A stretch of 64,000 nt of DNA from Talpa occidentalis (lineage: Eukaryota > Chordata > Mammalia > Eulipotyphla > Talpidae): assembly GCF_014898055.3 (NCBI RefSeq), contig NW_023603184.1, positions 113,884,615-113,948,614 of the forward strand. Direction: 5' to 3'. Position numbers and translations under genes: made by a program. Below the pieces are notes generated by a model. It saw nothing but the letters and a program-made list of their open reading frames with translations. It had not been told where the DNA came from and ran no database searches. Shown one piece after another: positions 48,870 through 62,789 of this stretch. Every line of letters starts with the position of its first letter. The first letter of the stretch is position 1.

Positions 48870-50265
48870 AAAAGTAGACACAATGAAGTAAAATACTGAA
48901 AACAAAAGTCATGTTAAAAATGATTTTTGCTGAACAGAACATTAACTGACATATAGGAATATGAAAAAAAAAATGAGTATTTAGGAAATTATGGTTGCAC
49001 AGAGTAAATGTTTAAAGAAATCTTTCGAAGGAAAATCATCTTTCAGGACAGGAACTTTACTAGAGCTTAATTAAGTTTTAATAGTGCACCCCCCTTTTAA
49101 TAGGCATTTTTAGAATTACAGGAAAATTAAGAAGAGTTGGATAGGCGCTGGCAGACAGTCACTTTACTTAACCTCTGTTCCAGGATTCCTGGTCCCAACT
49201 TTTGATTCATGCCTGAGAATAGCATGAAATAGTTTTAATAAACAGCAAAACAGTTTGGTAGGCCATGGATTCTTAGTACTTGACTCAATGCCTCAAAGTA
49301 CTAGTTTGTTTTCATTTATTCACTTTTAATGAATCCTTTCCAAATAGACTTCTGGTGGGAAACAACTGTGCTAAACAAATCTAAGATATTTTAACACAAG
49401 ATTCCTCTGAAAATTTTCATAACTTCATACATTGCTACCTGGTGATATGTTGAAGATGTGACAACTTCTTCCAAAATCAATTTTTGTGCTTCTATTATTC
49501 TTTTATACTCCCCAGCAATTAGTGATCATTAATGCCATTTCTTGCACAGCACACTCATGCTAACAGCAAATTCTTCATATTTTTCCTTCAACAGTGACCC
49601 AGTTTCACTGTTTCCACTGTATGCTGGCACAGCGCCTTTTCTTTCACCACTGACTACATCTCCACATTTTCCCATTAAGCTCTAGGCCAATATTCCACTG
49701 ACATCTGGTTTCAGATCCAAAATACTATCCATCTTAGCAGCATTTTTCTATTTATTCAACCTTTATTTTCTTATTTTTTTCCAAATTAATTGATTTGAAC
49801 AAAGTAGGATTTTTTAGAGGATGCTGAAAATTCTGGAGAAAGCTGAAACTTCTGGTGAAAGCTATATACTTAAGTAAAAACTGGCTTCACATGATTTCTC
49901 CCAGAACTTTTGCATCCTTGTCTTACTCTTCTACTTTTCTATTGTTTTACTTTAATATATAATAAATTGTAGATGTCTTGGGAAACTGGAAGTCTTTACC
50001 CAGTATGCAGAAGAATTTACTTTAGCTAATGTTTAAACTTGATCAAAGGCTTTCTCAAAAGCAAAAGCCAGGCAAACTCAATAGTTCATTTCTTCTCATG
50101 GATTAGCTCATGGATTAACTCATGGATTTACCCAGGTAGGTGAGATAATCCCCTTACACCCCAGTAACCTCTTTTATCCTTCCTAGCATGTTCAACACCC
50201 TACTATCAAGGTATGTTCAACAACCTACTATATATATCCCATGGAACATTTTATTTTTATTTTTT

Positions 50266-50565
50266 TATTATTTTTAAATGTTCTTTTTTTTAAAAAAAAA
50301 AAGATTAATTTATTTATACATACAAGAACCAGGGTGCAGGCCAGAGTTTTGGGGGGGTGGTAAGAGGATTCATCAGAGACAGAGTGGGGAACAGAACAGG
50401 TACATCGACTCAAATACACTGCAGAGGGGAGCAGCAGGCAAGTCAGGAGAGGTCTGCTGCGCCATGTGGGTCACCTGCCTGGCCGGGAATCGGACTTGTG
50501 CTATAGTGGCTGTGGTGAGCTTCATAGGTTGCATCTTAACCCCTTGCACCACCAGGGTGGCCCCA
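50266..50565 (-). mobile_element. tRNA-derived SINE
   Basis: The copy ends CACCACCAGGGTGGCCCC. Flanking GAACATTTTATTTTTA / GAATATTTTATTTTTA looks like the target duplication. Confidence 0.87.
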
Positions 50566-50854
50566 GAATATTTTATTTTTAAATACCGGTATTATCTTGC
50601 ACAGTTTGCCTTGCTTTGACTAAGGGTATCACTCAAAAATCCTGCTGTTGGTGACAATCGTTCTACTGTAGTTGAGCAGCTCTTTTTGATATATTGGCTT
50701 CAGTGTCTTGCTAAGTTCCCGTATGTTTCTAATTCAGCATAAGAAGTTATTTAAGCAAGAATATATATTATGTGACTGTGTTATGTTAGTGACTTCTTGT
50801 GCATAATAATAAGTTAAACACTAGGAGGGTTTTTAAAATATAGACAAATCCTTT

Positions 50855-50950
50855 GGAGCGCTGGGCTGCAAGGCTGCCTGCCAGCCTCTGCAGCGCCGGT
50901 TCGTTCCCCGGCCGCCGGCGAGGGTCCCACAAAAAAAAAAAAAAAAAAAA
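50855..50950 (+). mobile_element. Truncated SINE with internal poly-A
   Basis: It begins at GGAGCGCTGGGCTGCAAGGC, keeps the B-box region (GCGCCGGTTCGTTCCCCGG) and stops at GGGTCCCAC followed directly by 20 A. It lacks both the usual 5' head and the 3' half. Confidence 0.85.
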
Positions 50951-52379
50951 TCATACTCTATTGAGTTAAATAAAAATGCAATTTTAATTGCCAAGTTAAT
51001 TGTTACCATCTTTGTATATATTGGGTACAGAATAGTGGACAATACATATATGTCAAATTATTTAATGTGAATAAAGTAGCATTTATAAATTGTGGCAATA
51101 AGCTTAGTACTGCCGTCAACCTGATAAACAACCTGGATATAAATTTATGTTTCTGTACCTATCTCACAAAATACATGATTTGGGCTTGATTGCCCTTAAG
51201 TTCCTTTCAAGTTCTAAAAATGAATGCGTTTGAAGTAACACATTTTTCTCACTCTGTAGAATAATTTATAGTTATGTTGTATAATTTACATGTCTATTCA
51301 CTTTAATGCTAGTTTGAACCATCTATTTTATTCTTTTAGGGCAAGGTGTGTTCTTAGAATACTAGTTCAGCAAGATGTTACTAGTTGTGACATAAAAAGT
51401 GTTCATAGGTTAATATATTTTATCTGAATTAAAAATTTATATAAGCCTCTCAAATGTAGTATGCTTTTAGAATCCTTATGATAATGTGCAATTGTATCTC
51501 CTCTGGGAAACTAAAGTAAATGCATATGCCAAACTAATATGACAAGGGACTGTTTTCTCATAAAACATTTTTGGAACAAACTTAAATAAATAACATTGCA
51601 GATAAGGAAAAATCAGTAGATTTTCTGCATCAGAAAAAATATTAAAAAAGCAAAATGTGATTTGTGCTCTAATAAAATCCAGTTGTGTGGGAAGATGCTG
51701 AAAGCACAAAATTGTAAGTGGAATTAATAGCTAGCATTTGCAGAGGATCAGGTTGAAATAATGAACAGGGGCTACAGTGCAACCAAAGACAGACAGGTAG
51801 GAATGAGAAACCTTTTGAGTTGATAAAATTGAGTAATTCAGTAGATAGAGGCTCTGAAGGAGGATATAAATGACAGAGGTTTCAAGTATATCCTGAGTGA
51901 ATTGCTGTGCTAGTCACATAGCTAGGGAAATTAATACAAATATTACTTGGTGTGTATATTAAGTTTGGAATCTGGATTATACTTTAAGCACACCTATACA
52001 AGGGCAATTCAAGACATAAGGCTGGATATGAAAGATGTTTTGCTTTATTATCAACATTGTGGGGCAGGATCTTCATCAAGGGAAAGGGCTCTAATAAATA
52101 TCAGTTTTCCCTTCTTCTATTAGTCTTTCTACCAATTACTCACTTTATGGAAACTGTCTTATAATCCTTTGGCAGTACTGAATCTGCTGAATCTTGAACA
52201 AACCAAACTTATTCTAGGTTTTGAACTTTGAAACTGCTATTTCCCAGCCTGGGAACATTCCTCTACAAGAGACTGGAATGACAGATTTCCTTCTGTTATT
52301 CAGGCTCCTTGTCAGATATCCTCTGCTCTAAAAGGTATTCTTTAAGCACCGTATTTACTTATTATAGTTTTTTCTTAAT

Positions 52380-52720
52380 GTTGTATAATTTTACATCCTT
52401 GTTTGTTTTATCACAATATAGGATTTCTTCCCTCAGGTGTGGTCACTATAGTTTCCCTACCACCAAAACACCCATAGTCAGCACCATAATTAAAAAGTAT
52501 CCACCACCAGTTCCTCTGTCACTAACCATTCCAATAACTTGTTCTTTGTTTAGGCTCTTTGTCTTTTCATTATTAAGTTGTAGGAGTTCTTTTTTCTTTA
52601 TATATTAATGGTATATTCTTTGTCAAATATGCATATCTTTATACCTAATGAAATTTAACCTATAGCTTCCCTTTTAATTTTCACACAAGCACTTTTGATG
52701 TTCATAAATTTTTAATTTTG
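52380..52720 (-). mobile_element. L1 3' end fragment
   Basis: The plus strand has GGTGTGGTCACTATAGTTTC, CCACCAAAACACCCATAGTC and later TTCTTTGTCAAATATGCATA, as in antisense L1 3' ends. Confidence 0.6.
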
Positions 52721-52914
52721 ATAAATTCAATTTTTTAAAATAATAACTGTTAGACTATTCACAGAGTTGTACAATATCACCTTAATCAGTTTTAAACATT
52801 TTTACTACTCTACAAGGAACAAGGAAACATTTATTAATTATTTTGTCCCCTTTGGCCCAATAATTTAATACCATTTACCAAGAATGTAATTCTATTAAGT
52901 GATAAGGCCTTTGA

Positions 52915-53185
52915 AAAGGTAATGAAGGATAAATAAGGTAGTTGGAGTGACCCAATCCAGTAAGACTGGTGTCCTTATAAACAAAGGAGATGAGGACACA
53001 GATACACACAGAGAAAAGACCAATTATCTCTCCTGTACACTCAGGATAGCACCTCAGCAGAAATCAACACTACTTGACACTTTGATCTTGTATTTTTAGC
53101 TTCCAGAACCATGAAAAAATAAATTTCTGTTGTTAAGCCACCTAATCTATGATACTTTGTTATGGCAGCCCTAGCAAGTTAGTAC
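52915..53185 (+). mobile_element. MaLR (MLT1-like) LTR fragment
   Basis: It follows the MLT1 pattern: GACCCAATCCAGTAAGACTG, GGTGTCCTTATAAACAAAGG, GAGGACACAGATACACACAG, AAATAAATTTCTGTTGTTAA and ACTTTGTTATGGCAGCCCTA. Confidence 0.75.
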
Positions 53186-53340
53186 AAGTGGTAAAGCTTC
53201 AAATACCAGTTTTGCAATTTACTAATTATATTGATTTGAACAAATTTTCTCTCTGCCTCTATTTGCTCTTCTAGAAAATGTGTTTTACTAGAACTTATTT
53301 GTAAGGTGTGAGAGTTAAATGTAAAGGAATCAGACTATTC
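53186..53340 (+). repeat. MIR element
   Basis: MIR core pattern: AATACCAGTTTTGCAATTTA, GAACAAATTTTCTCTCTGCC and CTTCTAGAAAATGTG. Confidence 0.6.
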
Positions 53341-53929
53341 AATAAATAATAATTTTTATAAGTAATTCTTGACAACACTTTGGGTATACTTAAAATGTAA
53401 ACTCAATATTCACGGAATTGATTCTTTGTTGAGAACATAATCTCAAACTCTTGAGGCTTGAACAAATAATTGAAAAAAATAGCCTCAATTTTTGAAAAGA
53501 TTTAGTCAAATAGATAGAAAATTTGGTTATATATGGGGGCCCAGAATTGCTGGATTAGAAGTGTAAGGTGAGGCAGTACAGATCTGATTGTAAAAATGAA
53601 CTTTCTAAGGATCCAAGATCACTAGAGCTTGAGAAATATTTTGGCAATTTGACTTTGGTGACTGAAAGAGAACAACTCAAATGGAATGACAATGGATATC
53701 CATATGTGTGAGAACCTATGGCAGGGTTCAAAAAAACAAATGTTCATTGTTAATGAAAGAGATCAATGATAGGCTGGGATTATAGCATTCGATTTCTAGT
53801 CTGTCATTCCCGGGAAGGCATGAACAAACTGTGGACAGTTAGTCTATCTGCTCTAGATATATATAGTCTAACATGAGATAGTTCAGGGGCACACTCTCAT
53901 TATTTTATCATCTTTAAATTAATGTGGGA

Positions 53930-54020
53930 ATATCATTTTAAATATGATATTTTAAAATGATATGATATGCTAATATTTTAAATATGAAATTTTAAATATG
54001 ACATGATATGCTAATATCTA
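53930..54020. repeat. AT-rich direct repeat
   Basis: ATGATATGCTAATAT occurs twice, with TTTTAAATATGA-type units between the copies. Confidence 0.75.
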
Positions 54021-55103
54021 ATAGCAGCATTATGCTTATATATATAATCTAAACTTCCAAGTTTATATTTCTGTTATCACATAGTTTGAATATTCTTTTC
54101 TTACCATTTTACTATTAATATGTAAACTCAATGAGTACTCTGCCATGCCTCAAAGAAAGAAATTTCATTTTGGCTGTTTCCTTATTTATGTTGTGTCAGA
54201 GAGAGACAGCTGAGACAAAACCTGACAACCAGAAAAGAAAAACATTAATTTGAAGAATAATCCCAATTTTCCAATTTTCTGCTCAGCAGTGGCTAATGTT
54301 GTTATCCTCTTGGTGTTTATTACTTTCATCCACTCAATTTGGCTGATCCCTAGGGGGCTACTCTTTTGCCCCAATAAAACCTAGAGCCTGTTTTTATCTT
54401 GTAACCTCTGTGTTTTCTTGGCTGTTTCTCATTTTGGGTGAATTTAAGCACATTAATACAAAAGATCATGCATAAGAAAGGAAACAATAAAATAATAGCA
54501 GGGTGGGAAGACCAAAAGCCTACAGGGATTCTAATCATTTTCTATTTTCTTTTTATATTTTGAAGTTCACTTTTTATAAGGAGTATTTTCAATGGAAAAT
54601 TCCCAGATAGTCACAATGACTAGGTCTGGAAATGGATATTTGTCAAAAACATTTCTTACTAGACTTCCTACTATTGTTCCCACATGGAGATTTACTGAGC
54701 TTGCATAATCTCAGTGAAATGTTTGAGAGTCAGATTTTTCTCAGGAAAAGAGTATTTTCTGAATAAATAAATTGTAGGAATGCAAATGTTTGGGCAGCTT
54801 CCCAAGAGAGGTCTCAGGCGGTGTAACTGCATGTTTGACACGTATCAAATTCCAACAAGTCAGTGCAGAGCCTTCTTTATCTCTTTATCAACTTCCCTCA
54901 GGGTCCCATGTTTCTGGCACACTGAGTCATCGCTATAAGCATTATTTTGGCATCAGAACAATTTATCTGATATAGGTTAAAATAAAAATCAATTACCATG
55001 AGGTTCTGACTATATGGTATATATGCCATATTTATTTTAAAAAATAATGCTAGTGGTGCAAAGAGTTAGCATTATATAAATAATGATTTATTATTATTTT
55101 TTA

Positions 55104-55346
55104 AAGATTTATTTATGCATAAAAGAACTGGAGTATAGGCCAGAGGTGTGGGGGATAAGAGCATTCACCAGAAACAGAGTGGGAAACAGAACAGGTGGAT
55201 TGACTGCTGAGGGGAGCAGTGGGCGAGTTGGGAGAGGTCTTCTGTGCCATGCAGGTAGCTCCCTGGCCGGGGATCGAACTCTGCTGCAGTGGCAGTGGAT
55301 AGCTTCATAGGTTGCGTCTTAACCCCTTGCACCACCAGAGAGGCCC
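55104..55346 (-). mobile_element. tRNA-derived SINE
   Basis: The duplication TTATTATTTTTT is at 55091 and 55347. A short internal deletion follows GATTGACTG. Confidence 0.9.
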
Positions 55347-57044
55347 TTATTATTTTTTGAAGTGATTTCTTAATCAGTTTACTGTGTCCTAACAATACTG
55401 CTCTGCAGCCAATGGGACAGATATACTAACTTTATCTTAAACATACATTTTCCAACATTATATATCTGTTGGCTAGTAAATAAGAGAGGCAGGACTAGGT
55501 CTTGAACTATCCCAAAGCATTATTAAAACAAAAAGGATTTATCCAACTCAGGAAAATATAATTAGATGTATCATTTACTCTCTACATTTAGTTCTTTTTG
55601 AAATGTTACTTTTAGTGTGACTTGATGATTCAGCAATATCACCAAAGAAATTAGAGGATAAAAATTGGTTTATCTGGTGCACTAATCCTGTGAATACAAT
55701 TCATTAACAAATATAAGTTTTTGCTGTGATCCTCATTAGAATTTTTGATTCCATGGATTTTCTATTTTCTATTTCTGGCTTGAACATTATACTTTATTAG
55801 TTATTATATAGGTCATTATGCAAATATTTCCTCTATTCATTCTTTCTCCTCTCTTTCTCCATGTATAGGTAGTAATTGAATTTTGACCGTAAATAAAAAA
55901 GTTGATTTTAAGTTGAAGCCTTAACTAACCACCAGAAGTGATAGGTCATAAACCTTGAAAAATCTGGGGATTTGACCTTTATACCTGGAAATAGGATACA
56001 GTTCACTCAACAGTCAAAATTGGAATGAATAGAGTAGAACAAGCCTGCACAAGGAAATGTTTAAAAAAAGGTAGATGAAAATCTGTCAAGTATCATATTT
56101 TCTTTTTCCCAAACTTCAGAAAAAATACAAACCAAATACATGCGTAAAGAAAAAGACTGAAGATCAGAGTTGAAAACAGCAAATTACTGTCTTATTTGAG
56201 TCCCATTTCAAACATGTTATTATAGTAAGTTTTTGAATCATTTGGGATTAATTTTCATATTATAGATTTAGTTTTTGTTTAAGTCTTCTTCTAAATGTGT
56301 ACTTTTAGGCTATTTTCTCACCATAGGGTAGTTAAATTGCAATCTGTCATTTAAATAATTATAAATCATAATCCAAATAGCAGGTTCCATTAATGAACTA
56401 TTATTATTATTTATTGTTTTTCACTTATATTTTCTACTGACCGTAAAAAACTGTCACTATCTATATTTGGTAGAGGAAGTAAAATGTCATTCAAAATGAT
56501 AAAATAGTTTTTCTAAGAAAACAGTGTTTTACTAATAAAAGAGTGTATAAATAAAAAAAAGCAGTTTGGAAGAATTGAACTCTGAAACAAATGCCTTTAA
56601 TTGTTGCTTTATTTTGTTGTATTTTAAGAAATAGTGTTGGTAACAAAATTTAATTTTTTGTAAAAATTATATCTGTACATTAATCTGTGGGTTGGTGTGG
56701 TTTGCTGTTATAAAAATAGTAACTAACATTTTTAAAAAGTCACTCAAGACTTGACTAATGTGGTCACCATTTCTTAATCACATTCCAAATCAAGTTGATA
56801 AGGTAAGCTTTGGGGAACTGGGTTGTAAATGACCTTTATTTTGATAGGCCTGCTGATAAAAAGTGAATAAAAGTGTCTTATTGCTTAAGATAGGCAAATT
56901 GCATTTCATTTTTGAAAGAAGTTGAGTTAAGCCAAGTTCAAAGTGGCTTTTCTTTACTATCATTTCAAACCAGCCAACAGGGTTTGAAATGGAACTTCAC
57001 TGGGTAAGGATGTCACTGATTTTTGTGGATAAAACTCACAGGAA

Positions 57045-57445
57045 TTATCTTAGTCTATTAGTCTTACCACAACCAAATACTACAGACTGGTGATTAAAAC
57101 AACAGAAATCTCTTTTTCACAGTTCTAGAGGTTGAGAAGTTAAAGCCAAGCTACTGGCCAATTTGTTTCCTGGTGAAAACTCTCTGCTTGGCTTGTAGAT
57201 TGCCACCTTTTCTCTGTGTCCTCTCATGAGCTCCCCTTTTTTATGTATACACACACAGAGAAGGGGACCCCTCATCCTCCCTCCCTCTTTCTATAAGGCC
57301 ACCAGTCCTTTTAAATTAGGGGGCACTACCCTTATGACCTTGTTTAACTAAATTATCTTCTAAAAGCCCTCTGTACAAGTACAATCACATTGAGTTTATG
57401 GCTTTAACAGATGGGTTTGAGGGAGGCATGATTCAGTATGTAATA
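57045..57445 (-). mobile_element. MaLR-type LTR fragment
   Basis: Antisense pattern: ACCACAACCAAATACTACAG, ACAGTTCTAGAGGTTGAGAA, CTCTGTGTCCTCTCATGAGC and ACCCTTATGACCTTGTTTAA. Confidence 0.65.
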
Positions 57446-58417
57446 GGAATTCTCCTAGTTGTTTGGAGTAGTACCTTACTGGGTTAGTAAATTTGTCTCA
57501 GAACCTAAGGTTACTTCTTTCTTATCATCAGCCTGTGAATGGAGATACAATAGCCCTAGAATTCATATTTTAATGTGTGAGACAGTTTCTTTCTACACAG
57601 CTACAGACTTTCATGTACTCTTTCTTGCTGTTTTATTAAACCTGAGGCAGAATGAGTCATGGCCTTCCACATTCTTATAGGAAATGTAGACATCACCAGA
57701 TAAGGACATTCAGTGTTCAGTTCTCTGAAATTGTGTGTTTCTGTCCCTATTTCCTAAGAGGGGGCATTATATACTGAAAAAACAACTACTCTTTATAAGT
57801 CTCTTCTAAGAATAAAGTATCCTTTTAAATTCACCACAGGAAGCAACGACTCCTAAAGCAGACCCTCACCAGGTTATCTCTTCTCTACATTCATTTTTCA
57901 GCTGCAATCACAAATCATATGCTAGAGAGCAAAACAAACTATCTTTGATGCCAATTTTTGTAACTTGCAATTGAGTAATCATTTTCTGTCAGCTAGTTAG
58001 TTGTGAATGCTGCCAATGAAATTATTTTATTTAAAACATTAGAGATATTTTTATAATTTCACATAATGAAGTTTGTAAAAAACATATTTTAAGGGTCAGA
58101 GAGCCATGTTGGTAACATTTGCCACAAGATTTTAGGAAAATGAGCAGTTGTTATCACTATCATGGAAGAAGTATAAACATTCCCAGCTGAAACAGAGGGG
58201 AAATTTTATGGAAAATCCCACCTTGCAGGGTCCTCTTTACTTCTCTATTTACTGAAATCATTCTCTGTCTCGATATTATAAATATAAATGTTATAGTGAT
58301 AAATATAAATGCTATAATATAAATGTTATAAATATTCCTCCTATATAAAGCATCTGCTATGTCTTCTGGGTCCTTCCTTGAGAACCCAAATGAAAAGCTC
58401 TATTATATATATATATA

Positions 58418-58685
58418 TTTTTTTTAAGATTTATTTATTTATGCATACAAGAGCCGGGGTATAGGTCAGAGATGCAGGGGGTGAGAGGATTCACCAGAGA
58501 CAGAGTGGGGAACAGAACAGGCAGACTGACTGAAATACACTGCTGAGGGGAGCAGTGGGTGAGATAGGAGAGGTCTGCTGCCTCATGTGGGTTGCTCCCT
58601 GGCCGGCGGGAGCAAACTGGGGCTTCAGAGGCTACAGATTGCTTCACAGTGTGCTGCTTAACCCCTTGTGCCACCAGGAAGGCCC
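58418..58685 (-). mobile_element. tRNA-derived SINE
   Basis: Antisense copy from TTTTAAGATTTATTTATTTA to TGCCACCAGGAAGGCCCT. It sits beside a TA microsatellite, so the target duplication is unclear. Confidence 0.88.
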
Positions 58686-59829
58686 TCCATCATTATATTC
58701 TATTTGCTCTTGTGTTTTTGTTTTTGTTTTTAAATTACTACACCTATGCTTTGTATTTCATTATATATTTATTTACTTACTACCTGTTTTCTTGGTTCTT
58801 AAATGCAGACATTTGTCTGTTACCTAACAGGAGCTCAATAAGTGTGAAACAAATCAATGCATAGATGGGCAGAGAGTAGAAAGCATTAGAGAAATTTAAA
58901 ACAAATACATAAATGGAATTCACTTATCAATTAATCCTCTATTAGAGAACACAACACCTATTCAACTAATTATTTTTTCCTTTTCCCTACCCTCACTTCT
59001 CAAGAAACCTGTTTATGTCCTTTATTCATATTGTTTGCTTCCCAAACTCCTATTGAATGGACAATAATGGAGTCACAGCAGCGTCTGGCCCCTGCTGATT
59101 TGTCAAGAGGTAGACACCTATATAGGACAAGGTTAATATTGGTCTATAGAGAGAAGTGAGGCACAAAGTTCCAGAGAGTGGGAAGGGGAGGTTAGTAGAG
59201 GAGATGCAATGGAGGTCTTAGTTATTTACATCCCAGACCTGGCCTAGTTGATGACTATGAATTCCAAAATGTGCCATAGTCTTTCAAAGAGTTCCAAATT
59301 ATTCCTGTGCGGTCCTATTATGTGAATCGTTTACTGCATTTAAATGAATCCTGACCCATAACATAGTATTTTAAAATGTGATATAATTTATCATTACCTT
59401 AATTGATGCAGTAGTCAGATTCATATTACAAGTATTACACAAAATGTCAAATACAGAAAAGTAAATGTATTCAAGATTTTTTCCAATTTTATTCTGTAAC
59501 TAATTATAATTTCCATAATACCAATTTCAATTTTACATTCAAAAAATATATGGTATATTTCTCTTTTAGCATAATTTCTGTGTTTATAGTAAGACTATAA
59601 CTTCTAGGTCAGCAGAATTTAAATTTTTCCCAACTTTTCTTGGGAAAATACACAATTTTTACTAATAAAATCATCTAGAAATTGTCTGTTTTGTTTGTGT
59701 TTTATGCCAATTAGTTCAGTTTTATCTAAGCAATCTATCATTATAAATCTATAGTAAATATTCTATGGTAGTTCCTGGGAAATTAGGGCAATGTTGTTTA
59801 AGGGTACAAACTTGCAACCAGTATTCTTT

Positions 59830-59885
59830 CAAATTCAGGAATAAAATTTTTGAAGAATTACGTTAGTTAGGTTTTACCAATAATT
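59830..59885. repeat. Local direct duplication, copy 1
   Basis: About 50 bp, similar to 60747-60800: TCAGGAATAAAATTTT, GAAGAATTACGTTAGTTAGG, TTTTACCAAT. Confidence 0.75.
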
Positions 59886-60476
59886 AAATTACCAATGCAA
59901 GTATTTCCATATGATTCAAGAAATATAAATTAAATGAATCACTAAAGCTAATGAAACTTATCTACTTTTTATGTAAAATGGCTGGATTAAAGAAGTTCAG
60001 TTTTATCTATTAGAAGCCAACAATCACAATAAAAGTTGTATTTTCAGCCAAGATATAACATGTATGTATACACACACACATTCACACATACACTCTCATA
60101 TTCACATACCTATATACGATGTTGCATAGAATTTTGGAGAATCCACAATCTACCCACTTCTCAATCCCTTAAAAGGGAAGGAACTGGAACTGAGGCTGTG
60201 AAAATAGCAACTTATGATATTTTATAAATCTATGCTGAAAAATGAGACAGAGCTATTGAAGAGAAACTTTTGTGGAGGGCATAGTTTTATATATTTCTGC
60301 TACTAGAGACTGAAAGACAAAAGCTAACTAAAACAAATAGAGGCTGAGAATCTGGCACAGGTAAAGAGGGTTTCACTTTGATCTGAAGAAAAGAGTAGCT
60401 CCCACTGACTCCAGAGGTTTTCTTGGAGGCTCATGGCACATGATACACTTTCAGGTGTGTGAGTGTACATGTGAAT

Positions 60477-60477
60477 T

Positions 60478-60511
<34 letters not shown>

Positions 60512-60512
60512 A
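60477..60512. repeat. TG microsatellite
   Basis: GTGTTTGTGTGTGTGTGTGT and onward, about 14 uninterrupted GT units. Confidence 0.9.
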
Positions 60513-60746
60513 GCAGAGAGAAAGTTGAAGGTATTCCTGCTATGATCTAATTTGCTCTCTGAAAAGTGGTTGAGACTGTTCAAATGCCAAGAAGCAGTCG
60601 ATTTTTAAAAATCTGAGGGTTTAGTAAAATAAAATGGGGCATTGATAATTTCTGTAATTTACTATTCAAGGGTTTCTGGGCTGCTTGAATGCCAAATTAT
60701 ATATTCATAATGATTAGTGCCTTAATAATTCAGTGCCTCTTCCCTT

Positions 60747-60800
60747 CAATTTCAGGAATAAAATTTTCGAAGGATTAAGTTAGCTAGGTTTTACCAATTA
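60747..60800. repeat. Local direct duplication, copy 2
   Basis: Copy of 59830-59885, about 917 bp away and in the same orientation, with a few substitutions. Confidence 0.75.
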
Positions 60801-62588
60801 GAGATAAAGTACAAAAGAATCAGGACTTTGAGGGACACTAGCAAGAGGAAGTAAATAAGTACTTTATCATTGAATCATAAATATATTTTCCAATATGTGT
60901 CATTATTTGCTCACATTTGTTCACATATTTGGACTAAAGTAATGATTATAGTAATATGAATTTTAAAAGTTATATACATTATATGTGTGCATTTTAAGTT
61001 CAACTAAGCAGAAATTGGTACTGTGAAGAAAAACATATTTTAAGAAGAGAAAGCACAGGTCAGAATCCACTTGTCATTAAAACTGTTTTGACATCAAAAC
61101 TATTCCTAAGTTTTCATTATTATAAGATCTAAAATTTCAGATTATGTTATGAAATATACCCAGACTGAAGATGAAATATGGAACAATGAAGCAAAACATT
61201 CTGGTTAAGTCAATTTATATTAAAACAGAGTGTTTTAATGCTAAAACAAAACCAAAACATGACAACGAAACCCTTCCAAAATAATTGCCTACTATTGACT
61301 TTAATCATGTTTACTGAAAGATTGGCCAGTTCACTAGGGAAATGTCTATTGGATTTGGCTTTTGTTACAGGAAGTCATACTTTTGGAGAATTGAGTAATG
61401 TGAAATTCCTTTTTCAGCTACTAGTCAGATCACAGCAATTATTGGTATTTTCAATCTCGACAATTTCCCTAATAAATAAAGTTTGTTACTGTTTCTCTTA
61501 GATACAGAGGCAATTGTTGGAAATGATTTTTATAAAGCAAGGGTGTTTCCACCAGAAATAATGTCAAAACTGTTCAATGTTTAGGTCTAACTTCTTGTAA
61601 TTCATAATATGAGAAAAAAAAAAATCCTAATGGAAAGGAAATGGAAGTATCAGGGAAAAAAGAGGGAAGATCTTCACATCACAACCAAATAGCACATATT
61701 AGTGTAAAATAAGTTTATTTGAAAATAAAAAACTGAAATGGAGGACAAAGTCATGTAATAATATAAGACTAGAGTTAAAAAAAAAACAGAGTTGAAAGTA
61801 TCTGAATTATGACATTTTTAATAAGAAAACTGAAATCCAGAAGCTCCCACCCCCACATGCCCCAAAGTCTTACATGGCAAATTGCCAAAGTTTCACTCAA
61901 ACAAAGGAATTGCGAACATTCAAAAAACAAAAAGCCAACTGAAAGCCTCAAAATGACCTGATACTCTCAAAAATATCTTCCTTCCCCCACCCCCCTTTAA
62001 ATTGCAATTTATAGATAACAGATTTTCATCAATACATATCACTGGAATTTTATTCTGTGTCTTGTGCTAACATTCAATAATTAAAATCTAAGTCAAGAAA
62101 CTTATCAATTAGACACATTTAATTTTTTGCTTATTTATTTTGAAGAGAAAAATGATCTTTTAAGTAATAAAATAGTGAATATTTTCTCTTAATGCTAGTT
62201 AAGAGAGGAGTGAGGGAGTGGGATCTGAAGAATTAAACAGTGAGAAGGAAGAGGAGCATAAAAAATTAGAAAAATTAAGAAAGGAAATATAAACATATAA
62301 ACACATTTCTTAATATCTGCAAATGAATTTTGAAAATATGATATACTGTAGCTCTTTTACTAATAAAATGCAATGTATAAGGAAATAAGAAGTACTAAAT
62401 AAAGCAAATCAATGTTTCTGTAATTATGAAAACTCATTGCGTAAGTTTACTTGATTTCTAAGACTTATTTTTGAAAGGAGCCATTCATCTCATTGCATGA
62501 GTTCATCTTTTCTCAGGACATTGGTTAATTCCCAATTTAACCCAGTTTGTTTAAAAGCAAAGCTCTTTATAATATGCCGTTTTCATTT

Positions 62589-62610
62589 CTTTTTTTTTTG
62601 GGGGGGGGGA
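62589..62610. repeat. Adjacent poly-T and poly-G runs
   Basis: About ten T followed directly by about ten G. Confidence 0.85.
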
Positions 62611-62789
62611 ATCAAATAAAAGTTGGCATTATGCATCTAAGCCAAAATAGAGGTTCTTGAGAGTATAATTCTTCTCAATTACTAATGCCAATGGTTCCAA
62701 ATGGATGATAATGGAAGAAATATAAATGAATATGGTACATTTCAATAGGGGGTAGATAGCCAAAATATATTAAGAACATATAGAATTCA

